NCBI GenBank assembly: GCA_030323885.1
Contig: CM059192.1
Coordinates: forward strand, 62,861,593-62,925,592
Direction of reading: 5' to 3'
DNA: 64,000 nt
From: Branchipolynoe longqiensis
Taxonomy: Eukaryota; Annelida; Polychaeta; Phyllodocida; Polynoidae
Below, in pieces: positions 45,501 to 57,500 of this stretch. Every line of letters begins with the position of its first letter. The stretch's first letter is position 1. Below the pieces are notes generated by a model. It did not search any database. It saw only the letters and a list, made by a program, of their open reading frames with translations, and was not told the DNA's origin. Made by a program: the position numbers and the translations under genes.

Positions 45501-48500
45501 CACACAGACACAGACACACACACAGAGACACATACACACAGACACAGACACACACACAGACACAGACACACACACAGAGACACAGACACAGACACACACA
45601 TAGACACACATAGGCACAGACACACACATATACACACATACACAGACACACACACAGACACACACAGACACACAGACACATACACACACAGACACACACA
45701 TGGACACACATAGACACAGACACACACATAGCCACAGACACACATAGAGACACACACAGAGACACAGAGTCACACACACACAGACACACACACACAGACA
45801 CAGACACACACAGACACACAGACACACACAGACACACACATAGACACACATAGACACAGACACACACAGAGACACAGACACACACATAGAGACACACACA
45901 GAGACACAGAGTCACACACACTCAGACACAGACACACAGACACTGTCATCCCGCTGTCGTCCCGTCTGTTGTCCCGATGTCGTCCGAGTGTCGTCCAACT
46001 TAGCCCGAATTTGCATAGGTCGTCGGGATTTCACAAAATCCCAGCCGCCGGGCTGTCGTCCCTACCTTGTCGTCGTAGTGTGACTGCTACATTACACTTG
46101 ACTACGCCTAAATGCAAACTATGCAGTTTTTTAAGCTTTGGTTTCTGTAGCGATTTGGGAATCAGCTCATCTAGGTACACATGATATGCTTAAATATCAT
46201 GTTCAATTTTAATGTTTTGTGTTGGCCCTCCATTGCGGATGTATTTACATAGCTTCTGGAGGGTCTTGTGCAGTCTCATGACCAATGTCTGCTAATTCAT
46301 CTTTGATGTACTTTAGGGCTGCAAATAGACATGTGATCATTGTATAAGTTTGATGATTTGGCATTTGTAGTATGCGCTCTTGAGAACATGTTGCAAATAA
46401 TCTATTAGCACCTTTTACATATATTAGGTTCAAATCATAGTTTTGCAGTCTTAGTCTCAAAACTTGTAGCGGCTTAGATGATATACTAACCATAGGTTTG
46501 CTATCCGTTTCAACCGTAATTTGCTTGCCGAAGATATAATTCTGAAATTGTGTACAGCCGAAACAGATCGCAAGCATCTATCTCCCTTTCTATGACACCG
46601 TAATTTCCTTGGAAGTTCCTTAAGGCTTTGGATGCCATACTGACGGGTAGATCGTCCTGCAACATCACAGCGCCAAGTCCTATCATACATGCATCTACTT
46701 GCATGTTAAGTGATGCCATACGGACAGGTAGATCATCCTGCAACATCGCAGCGCCAAGTCCTCTTGTACATGCATCTACTTGCATGTCAAGTGATGCCAT
46801 ACTGACGGGTAGATCATCCTGCAACATCGCAGCACCAAGTCCTCTCATACATGCATCTACTTGCATATTAAGTGATGCCATACTGATGGGTAGATCGTCC
46901 TGCAACATCACAGTGCCAAGTCCTCTCGTATATGCATCTACTTGCATGTTAAGTTATGCCATACTGACGGGTAGATCGTCCTGCAACATCACACTGCCAA
47001 GTCCTCTTGTACCTGCATCTACTTGCATGTTAAGTGATGCCATGTTGACGGGTAGATCGTCCTGCAACATCACAGCACCAAGTCCTCTTGTACATGCATC
47101 TACTTGCATATTAAGTGATGCCATGCTGACGGGTAGATCGTCCTGCAACATCACAGCACCAAGTCCTCTTGTACCTGCATCTACTTGCATGTTAAGTGAT
47201 GCCATGCTGACGGGTAGATCGTCCTGCAACATCGCAGCACCAAGTCCTCTTGTACCTGGATCTACTTGCATGTTAAGTGATGCCATACTGACGGGTAGAT
47301 CGTCCTGCAACATCGCAGCACCAAGTCCTCTCATACATGCATCTACTTGCATGTTAAGTGATGCCATGCTGATGGGTAGATCGTCCTGCAACATCACAGT
47401 GCCAAGTCCTCTTGTACCCACATCTACTTGCATGTTAAGTTATGCCATACTGACGGGTAGATCGTCCTGCAACATCGTAGTGCCAAGTCCTCTCATACAT
47501 GCATCTACTTGCATGTTAAGTGATGCCATACTGACGGGTAGATCATCCTGCAACATCGCAGCGCCAAGTCCTCTCATACATGCATCTACTTGCATGTTAA
47601 GTGATGCCATGCTGACGGGTAGATCGTCCTGCAACATCGCAGCGCCAAGTCCTCTTGTACCTGCATCTACTTGCATGCTAAGTGATGCCATACTGATGGG
47701 TAGATCGTCCTGCAACATCACAGTGCCAAGTCCTCTTGTACCTGCATCTACTTGCATGTTAAGTGATACCATGCTGACGGGTAGATCATCCTGCAACATC
47801 GCAGCGCCAAGTCCTCTCATACATGCATCTACTTGCATGTTAAGTGATGACATGCTGACGGGTAGATCGTCCTGCAACATCGCAGCGTCAAGTCCTCTTG
47901 TACCTGCATCTACTTGCATGTTAAGTGATGCCATACTGACAGGTAGATCATCCTGCAACATCGCAGCTCCAAGTCCTCTTGTACATGCATCTACTTGCAT
48001 GTTAAGTGATGCCATACTGACGGGTAGATCGTCCTGCAACATTGCAGCGCCAAGTCCTCTTGTAAATGCAAGAACATCCCAGTGTATATTAAAATCACCA
48101 ATCATGATGAGTTTTGCAGGTTTCATCACAAGTTGATCAACAAGTTCCGTAAATTCAGTAAAGAATTGTTCACTTGTTATTCCATTCACACGTTGCCGTG
48201 GAATAAGGCGATACACAACAAGTAACCTAATGTGAGTGTCACAGGACGATGTTGCACTCAATACAGCAACACCAACACCCTTTTTACCTGATCTAGGTAG
48301 GTCTTAATTTATACCCATTGGGAGTCAAATCACCTAATGTCTTCCTAATGTCTTTTGATCAGAGTCACCCTCATGAAGCCAAGTTTCCGTCAGACCAAGA
48401 ATATCAACATCGTTATCAGTTACATAATCAACTATTTCATTTGTTTTGTACCTAACTGATCTACAGTTGACAGACGCAACATTAATATTATGACTAAAGC

Positions 48501-51500
48501 TTGGCTCACACTGAAAATTGACCAGATTCTTTGGATTACATCCAGATTGAGTATGGTGAAGAGCCTTACCACGTCTGGCAACTATTGTCGGGATATGAAG
48601 GTCATATTTATTATCAATGCCCAACAACCTGATTCTACCTTGTGTGGCTAGATCTATCCCATCACCTTGATAATGCAGTGTCAGAAGGTCTTCCCGACTG
48701 TAAGCCATACTACTGAATAGCATACACTATAGTACAGTGTGCAACTACAACAGAGCAAGCAACTGTCAAAAAGCCATAACAACACTTCAAACACCACAAC
48801 AATAATCAGCAACAGGAAAACAGATAAATCAAATAAACATAACCGAGCCAGATAGAACACAAACCGTAATGCGTAAACTCCATAATGCCATAATCGCATA
48901 ACACAACCCTGAATTGCAACTCACATATATAAGTTTCAATATGTTACGTGGTTTGATTGTAGCTGTTGAATTTGTAGCATACAATCGAACGCTTTGACTT
49001 TTCATGGCAATAGCCTCAGAATGTGGCCGTTATCACCCCTATCTACTCGCTGTCTCTACTCTCTTCATTCATCATGTGCAGGAGCGTGTGTGCTTCGACT
49101 TTTCATGGCAATACTGTCAGAATGTGGCCGTTCTCACCCCTATCTACTCGCCGTCTCCACTCTCTTCATTCATCGTGTGCAGGAGCGTGTGTGCTTCGAC
49201 TTTCCATGGCAATAGTCTCAGAATGTGGCCGTTAACACCCCTATCTACTCGCCATCTCCACTCTCTTCATTCATCGTGTGCAGGACCGTGTGTGCTTCGA
49301 CTTTTCATGGCAATACTGTCAGAATGTGACCGTTCTCACCCCTATCTACTCGCCGTCTCCACTCTCTTCATTCATCGTGTGCAGGAGCGTGTGTGCTTCG
49401 ACTTTCCATGGCAATACTGTCAGAATGTGGCCGTTATCACCCCTATCTACTCGCCGTCTCCACTCTCTTCATTCATCGTGTGCAGGAGTGTGTGTGCTTA
49501 GACTTTTCATGGCAATACTGTCAGAATGTGGCCGTTCTCACCCCTATCTACTCGCTGTCTCCACTCTCTTCATTCATCGTGTGCAAGAGCTTGTGTGCTT
49601 CGACTTTTCATGGCAATACTGTCAGAATGTGGCCGTTATCACCCCTATCTACTCGCCGTCTCCACTCTCTTCATTCATCGTGTGCAGGAGCGTGTGTGCT
49701 TCGACTTTTCATGGCAATACTGTCAGAATGTGGCCGTTATCACCCCTATCTACTCGCCGTCTCCACTCTCTTCATTCATCGTGTGCAGGAGCGTGTGTGC
49801 TTCGACTTTTCATGGCAATACTGTCAGAATGTGGCCGTTATCACCCCTATCTACTCGCCGTCTCCACTCTCTTCATTCATCATGTGCAGGAGCGTGTGTG
49901 CTTAGACTTTTCATGGCAATACTGTCAGAATGTGGCCGTTATCACCCCTATCTACTCGCCGTCTCCACTCTCTTCATTCATCGTGTGAAGGAGTGTGTGT
50001 GCTTCGACTTTTCATGGCAATACTGTCAGAATGTGGCCGTTATCACCCCTATCTACTCTCCGTCTCCACTCTCTTCATTCATCGTGTGCAGGAGCATCTG
50101 TGCTTCGACTTTTCATGGCAATACTGTCAGAATGTGGCCGTTATCACCCCTATCTACTCGCCGTCTCCACTCTCTTCATTCATCGTGTGCAGGAGCGTGT
50201 GTGCTTCGACTTTTCATGGCAATATTGTCAGAATGTGGCCGTTATCACCCCTATCTACTCGCCGTCTCCACTCTCTTCATTCATCATGTGCAGGAGCGTG
50301 TGTGTTTCGACTTTTCATGGCAATACTGTCAGAATGTGGCCGTTATCACCCCTATCTACTCGCCGTCTCCACTCTCTTCATTCATCGTGTGAAGGAGCGT
50401 GTGTGCTTCGACTTTTCATGGCAATAGTCTCAGAATGTGGCCGTTATCACCCCTAGCTACTCGCCGTCTCCACACTCTTCATTCATCGTGTGCAGGAGCG
50501 TGTGTGCTTCAACTTTTCATGGCAATAGTCTCAGAATGTGGCCGTTATCACCCCTATCTACTCGCCGTCTCCACTCTCTTCATTCATCGTGTGCAGGAGT
50601 GTGTGTGCTTCGACTTTTCATGGCAATACTGTCAGAATGTGGCCATTATCACCCCTATCTACTTGCCGTCTCCACTCTCTTCATTCATCATGTGCAGGAG
50701 TGTGTGTGCTTCGACTTTTCATGGCAATACTGTCAGAATGTGGCCGTTATCACCCCTATCTACTCGCCATCTCCACTCTCTTCATTCATCGTGTGCAGGA
50801 GCGTGTGTGCTTCGACTTCTCATGGCAATAGTCTCAGAATGCGGCCGTTATCACCCCTATCTACTCGCCGTCTCCACTCTCTTCATTCATCGTGTGCAGG
50901 AGTGTGTGTGCTTCGAATCCTGCTTTATGGAGAAAAGCGCAACATTGCACGTTCTCACTTTTCAATGAGAGTCCTGTTGCACTGGCGTATAGTTTGTACG
51001 TGCCATGCCCAATTCGCCAATTCAGGGCCACATGGCCTACCAAGCTGAGTGGGGCTGTCGGCCTTTGTCCTGTCAAAGCCATGGTTCAAGTTGTCCTACC
51101 ATATCTCACACCATGTAGTGAACGAACCGATCCGAACACTTCGAAGTCTGAATGCAAAGTAGTCATTTATTGAGTCTCCATTTACCACGTCACATGCACC
51201 ACGTGACCGCTGCGGCCCGGCTTGTTACCTGTATACATTACACCATCAACTAGACTTACCTGCCGGCAGGGCCAATGAGTCCTCATCGTGCTCAAGCGAC
51301 ATGTCCATAAACCACATAGCTAATAGCCGTTACATTCTCATAATACTGATATCAAATACTTGTATATCACACACACACACACAGTGTGCCTCTCAAGGGT
51401 TCTTATCACTGAAAAGCTATGGACAAAACGCTCTAGAAAAATAAATATTCTCCCTAACCCCCCCACCCACCCGGAACCGGTGTAAAGATTTCAAATTCCC

Positions 51501-54500
51501 ACCATATTCAAGTTCCCCCCTGGGAACTTGAAAACGTTTTCAAATTCCTCCCAGCAGAATTTGAAAACGTTTTCAAATTCCCTCCCTCGTTTTAGCTTTC
51601 CCTCCCCCCCATTTTTGGGGAATTTTCTTTATTTTTGTTATTTTTTGTTATTTTTTGTTATTTTTCATGCCAAATATTATAATATACAGAGAATAGCATA
51701 ATGGAAATTATTACTAGTACAATAAAACATATTTAACACAAATGACACAAAAAGTCTCCAAGATGGTTGAGAATTTTTTTTTATAGGTCTGACATTTAAA
51801 ACGTTTTTTAAAGTTTTTTAAACAATTTTAAATTTCCGGAGGGGGGAATTTAAAAATAGGGGGAGGAATCTGAAAACTGTTTTTAAGTTCCCCCCAGGAA
51901 TCTGAAAACGTTTTTAATTTCCCCAGAGGGAAGTTAAAAACGTTTTCAGATTCCCGGGGGGGAAACTTGGGAAGGGGGGAAGTTGAAATCGTTACACCGG
52001 CACCAACTTCAAAAATGTTCTAAATTGGCCCGTAATAAAACTCTACAGATATTACCTTAAAGGAACACATTGTTTGCTGGTTATATATAACTCCACTATG
52101 ACCTAACACTGTCCAGCATTTTATTTACACATCCTTAGACACAAAAGTTACTGCCGTTAAGTGTCATATATATACACCTTTCAACATTTTCTCTGTCGCA
52201 CAATTTTTTTTTTTTTTACATTCTAGCAACAGTTAAGGTCAAAATAGGATGGGTACTGCCTTTTTACAGGGTGCGCTCAGTGATTTTATAGTGCTGCCTC
52301 ACTCAGACCAGGCCACAAGAACCATGACCTAATATTGAACTCCGTCACATTTAAATTCATTGGTTTGACTCGGCCAGGGTTCGCACCTGTTGAACCCCAC
52401 GACCTGCCAAATGGGAAGCATGTACTGAACTAATTCAGCTATCCCGTCAGATATTGTGGTGACAAGGGACTGGATGAGCCTACTGATACCCATTTCAACT
52501 GAATGTTCACATATGAGCCGTCATACTATAGTCCAATCTATCAACCAGAAATCTTAAAGTTGCTTAATCCGATAAAAGCGTCCAATTTTCTAAAGCAGAA
52601 CACTTATCTAGATTTGAGCCTGCACATCAAACTTAGATACTGATGAACCTATTAAATAGTTGTTATTACATTGAAGGGCTCTCTAAGTCAATTAAACAAA
52701 CCCTGTTACTGTTGAAACCCATGGCATCACAGTTTTGACAAACATGCCAACATTAATTTGGCACGTTTACGGTTCAAATATGTTTGAAGTTAGTTATTTT
52801 AAATCAAAGTTATTTCAAAGTAAAGTGAAGTAGATTGTCAAAATGAACCTACTCTTCTTATCACACAAAATGAATGACACAAATTCAACACCATCGGGTT
52901 ATGAAACTCTAATTATCAACTAGTTAGGAACTTTACTCCCTAGAGCAATTTGATCTTTTTCTCATAGAACCTTCTTATCAAATATGTAGCGGGAGTGGAA
53001 GCCTAATCAGTAGAGTGCGGGCCTCGTGTACGGGAGATCGGGAGTTCGGTTCCAGGTCGAGTTAAACCAATGACTTATACAATTGATACTTGTCACTTCC
53101 TAACCTAGTGATCGGCATTAATAGGATAGGGTAAGGACTGGTTAGCTCAGTGTCAGGATAATGGGATTGAGTGGGATATCGGGTCATTGTACCGGCAGCC
53201 TGATTTGCCAGTAGAGCAGCACTATAAATTCACCATGAGTGCACACTGTCACAAGTCCGTACCCATCATGACATGACCTTAGATCTTGCCAGGACATAAA
53301 ACTCCAAAATCCAACCAATCTTACCAAATAGAGTCTCGATGGACAGCACCTTCCGGTCTTCAACAGTCCGGATAGTCAGTTGGCTGAAGTAAAACTTAAC
53401 AGTCAGGAAGTTGTTTCTGAAACAAAAACGAAATTTTATATCAGCAGTTTTATATTTCATCTCCATAGTTCTCGTGCTTAATCTATTCGTATTAACCATT
53501 CCTGACATTGCCACAATTTCTTATTGGATTTGTGTATTGAATTGCAAGCACTGATCATGGTAATATGTATCGAAGGACTTACGTCTTGGATTTCTAGCAC
53601 AAGTCATGGTAATATGTATCAAAGGATTTACGTATTGAATTGCTAGCACCGTCATGGTAGTATGTATCGAAGGACTTAGCTATTTTGCTAGCACCAGTCA
53701 TGGCATTATGTATCAAAGGACTTAGCTATTGAATTGCTAGCACTGGACATGGTATTATGCATCGGTTGACTTAGCTATTGAATTGCTAGCACCTGGCATG
53801 GTATTATGTATCAAAGGACTTAGCTATTGAATTGCTAGCACCTGGCATGGTATTAGCTATCGAAGGACTTACATCTTGAATTTCTAGCACAAGTCATGGT
53901 AATATGTATCAAAATATTTACATATTGAATTGCTAGCACCAGTCATGGTAGTATGTATCAAAGGACTTAGCTATTTTGCTAGCACCAGTCATGGCATTAT
54001 GTATCAAAGGACTTAGCTATTGAATTGCTAGCACTGGGCATGGTGTTATGTATCGATTGACTTAGCTATTGAATTGCTAGCACCTGGCATGGCATTATGT
54101 ATCAAAGGACTTAGCTATTGAATTGCTAGCACTGGGCATGGTAGTATGTATCAATTGGCTTAGCTATTGAATTGCTAGCACCTGGCATGGTATTATGTAT
54201 CAACGAACTTAGCTATTGAATTGCTAGCACTGGGCATGGTATTATGTATCAAAGGACTTAGCTATTGAATTGCTAGCACTGGGCATGGCATTATGTATCA
54301 AATGACTTAGCTATTGAATTGCTAGCACCTGGCATGGTATTATGTATCGAATGACTTTGCTATTGAATTGCTAGCACTGGGCATGGCATTATGTATCAAA
54401 TTACTTAGCTATTGAATTGCTAGCACCGGGCATGGCATTATGTATCAAAGAACTTCGCTCTTGAATTGCTAGCACTGGGCATGGTATTATGTATCGAAAG

Positions 54501-57500
54501 AGTTAGCTATTGAATTGCTAGCACTGGGCATGGTATTATGTATCGAATGACTTAGCTATTGAATTGCTAGCACTGGGCATGGTATTATGTCTCGAATGAC
54601 TTAGCTATTGAATTGCTAGCACCGGACATGGTATTATCTATTGAAGGACTTACATATTGAATTACTAGCACCAGTCATGGTAGGATGTATAAACAGACTT
54701 AGCTATTTTTAAAGCACCGGGCATGGTATTGTGTATCGAAGGACTTAGCTATTGAATGGCTAGCAACAGGCATGGTATTATGTATCAAAGGACTTAGCTA
54801 TTGAATGGCTAGTACTGGTCATGGTATTATATATCAAAGGACTTAGCTATTGAATGGCTAGCACGGGTCAGGGCATTATGTATCAAAGGACTTACGTATT
54901 GAATTTCTAGCACTGGGCATTGTTTTGTGTATCGAAGGACTTAGCTATTGAATGGCTAGCAATAGGCATGGTGTTATGTATCAAATAACTTACATATTGA
55001 ATTTCTAGCACCAATCATGGTAGTATGTATCGAAGGACTTAGCTATTGAATGGCTAGCAACAGGCATGGTATTATGTATTGAAGGACTTAGCTATTGAAT
55101 GGCTAGCAACATGCATGTTATTATTTATCGAAGGACTTAGTTATTGAATGGCTAGCAACAGGCATGACATTATGTATCGAAGGACTTAGCTATTGAATGG
55201 CGAGCACCTGGCATGGTATTATGTATCGAAGGACTTACATATTGAATTGCTAGTTTGGGGCATGGTATTATGTATCAACGGAATGACCTATTGAATTGTT
55301 AGCACCAGGCATGGCACTATGTATCAAGGGACTTATGTATTGAATTGCTAGCATGCGTCATGGTACTATGTATCGAAGGACTTATGTATTGAATTGCTAG
55401 CACCGGTCATGGTATTATGTATGGAAGGAATTAGTAATTGAATTGCTAGCACATGTCATGGTACTATGTATCGAAGGACTGACCTATTGAATTGCTAGCA
55501 CCGGACATGGTATTATGTATTGAAGGACTTACATATTGAATTACTAGCACCAGTCATCGTATTATGTATCGAAGGACTTAGCTATTGAATGGCTAGCACC
55601 GGATATGGTATTGTGTATCGAAGGAATTAGCTATTGAATGGCTAGCACCAGTCATCGTATTATGTATCGAAGGACTTAGCTATTGAATGGCCAGCACCAG
55701 TCATGGTATTATGTATCGAAGGAATTAGCTATTGAATGGCTAGCACCAGTCAGGGTATTATGTATCGAAGGACTCAACTATTGAATGGCTAGCACTGGGC
55801 ATGGTATTATGTATCGAAATACTTAGCTTTTGAATGGCTAGCACCGGTCAGGGTATTATGTATCGAAGGACGTACATACTGAATGGCTAGCACTGGTCAA
55901 GGTAGTATGTATCGAAATACTTAGCTATTGAATGGCTAGCACCGGTCAGGGCATTATGTATCAAATAACTTAGCTATTGAATGGATAGCACCGGACATGG
56001 TATTATGTATCCAAGGATTTAGCCCTTGAATTGATAGCCCCAGTGATGGTGTTATGCATCAAAGGACTGACCTATTGAATTGCCAGCACTGGGCATGGCA
56101 TTATGTATCGAATGACTTACGTATTGAATGGCTAGCACCTGTCATGGTATTGTCTATCGAAGGATTCTCATATTGAATTGCTAGCACCTGTCATGGTATT
56201 ATGTGTCGAATGACTTACGTATTGAATGGCTAGCACTGGACATGGTATTATGTATCGAAGGATTGACCTATTGAATTGCTGGCACTGGTCATGGTATTTT
56301 CGGTATATTGAATATCTACCACTGGTTATGGTATTATGTATGGCAGGACATGCATATGGAATTGTTAGCAATAATCATGGTACAACATTTCAAGGGTTTA
56401 TATATTGAATTGCTAGTAGTGATCAGGTATTATGTATCGAATTGTTAATAAGGAATAAATTGCCTGCTTTGATCATGAATGTTATAGCACATTAACATTG
56501 TTGTTTTATATCTATAATTGAAGGCTAGTTTCTTATTGGATGCAATTCATGAATATTACAATGCATCAACATGGTTGTTATTGATCTATAATTAAAGACT
56601 AGGTTCTTATTGGATGCATTTCATGAATATTACAATGCATCAACATGGTTGTTATTGATCTATTATTAAAGACTAGGTTCTTACTGGATGCAATTCATGA
56701 ATATTACAGTTCATCAACATGGATGTTATTCACACTATTCATGCTGCTTCCATGCTGAAACCAGACCAAGGCCACGTACGCGTCTGTGAGGCACTGCTGT
56801 ATGAAAAGTAATGTGAATACTTTTTCATCGACCAATACCTCTCGAAATAGCTCAAATTTGAGGGTGATCATTTTTTAAGCAATCATATTCATCATTGCGT
56901 ACCTGTTTTCTATCTATTTTCCAATTTTCATGAAGATTGGGGACCCTTGCAGTGTGATTTTCCCATTCTTTAACTACAATGTGACTGTCAACTTCAAGTC
57001 TGCATAGTTATTGTGGTGTCATGTAATGCAGCACTGTCAGCGTAGTTATCTATGTAACACAGTTAAAGAACTAGTCTTAGTAAATACAAATTAATAAAAG
57101 CTTTAAAAGGGTTCAAATATATTTGTTAAATATATATATATTAAGACAGTTATGCAATTTTGAATTCAAGAACAGATTGGCAGCCAAGGTGAGTGACTTT
57201 GTTGACATTTCCTACTGAAATGCATCTGATCATCACTCAATCTTCATAAAAATTGACCAATAAATAGAAAAATGGTATGCAAAAATGAATATGATAGTTT
57301 CAAAAGTGAATATCTTCAAATTTTACTCCTTTAATTTATGTAGTAGTTAGTTAATACACATCGTCACACAGCAGTGTCTTATGGCCATTTCTGATACCCG
57401 ACACATACTCAGCCTCGTTCTGATGCCGAATTAGGTCATGCGTGAATAGTGTGAATTGATCTATGATTAAATTCATGAATATTATAGTGCATCAACATGG

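Larger units (their letters stand above)
43803..51334 (-). mobile_element. Ty3/Gypsy retrotransposon, nested and satellite-expanded
   Basis: Minus-strand order: 5' LTR (51334-51114), gag start (51073-50920), 101-bp array (50920-49003), gag continuation (49003 to about 48850), a LINE fragment (about 48723-48066), 81-bp array (48066-46632), RNase H remainder (46632 to about 46250), integrase start (about 46120-46092 plus 44287-43803) split by the family-e MITE, ending at the plus-strand LTR. The middle (rest of gag, protease, RT) is missing. Gag and RNase H resemble the copy at 25.1-28.0 kb. Confidence 0.82.

Noticed and set aside
44643..45921. Overlapping open frames of up to 356 codons on both strands (Cys/Val, Ser/Asp and Thr/Leu-rich)
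   Set aside because: They are translations of (GTGTCT)n, (CTCAGTCTGACT)n and their complements inside the palindromic MITE; composition and overlap on both strands rule out a gene.
46628..48136. Plus-strand open frame of 502 codons
   Set aside because: It is the antisense of the RNase H-derived 81-bp array. The minus strand carries the recognisable protein motif, and openness follows from the 27-codon unit.
49004..51048. Many long overlapping plus-strand frames with repeated Leu/Ser/Cys-rich blocks
   Set aside because: A 101-bp unit shifts frame every copy and lacks plus-strand stops in most frames; the informative strand is minus, where it is gag.
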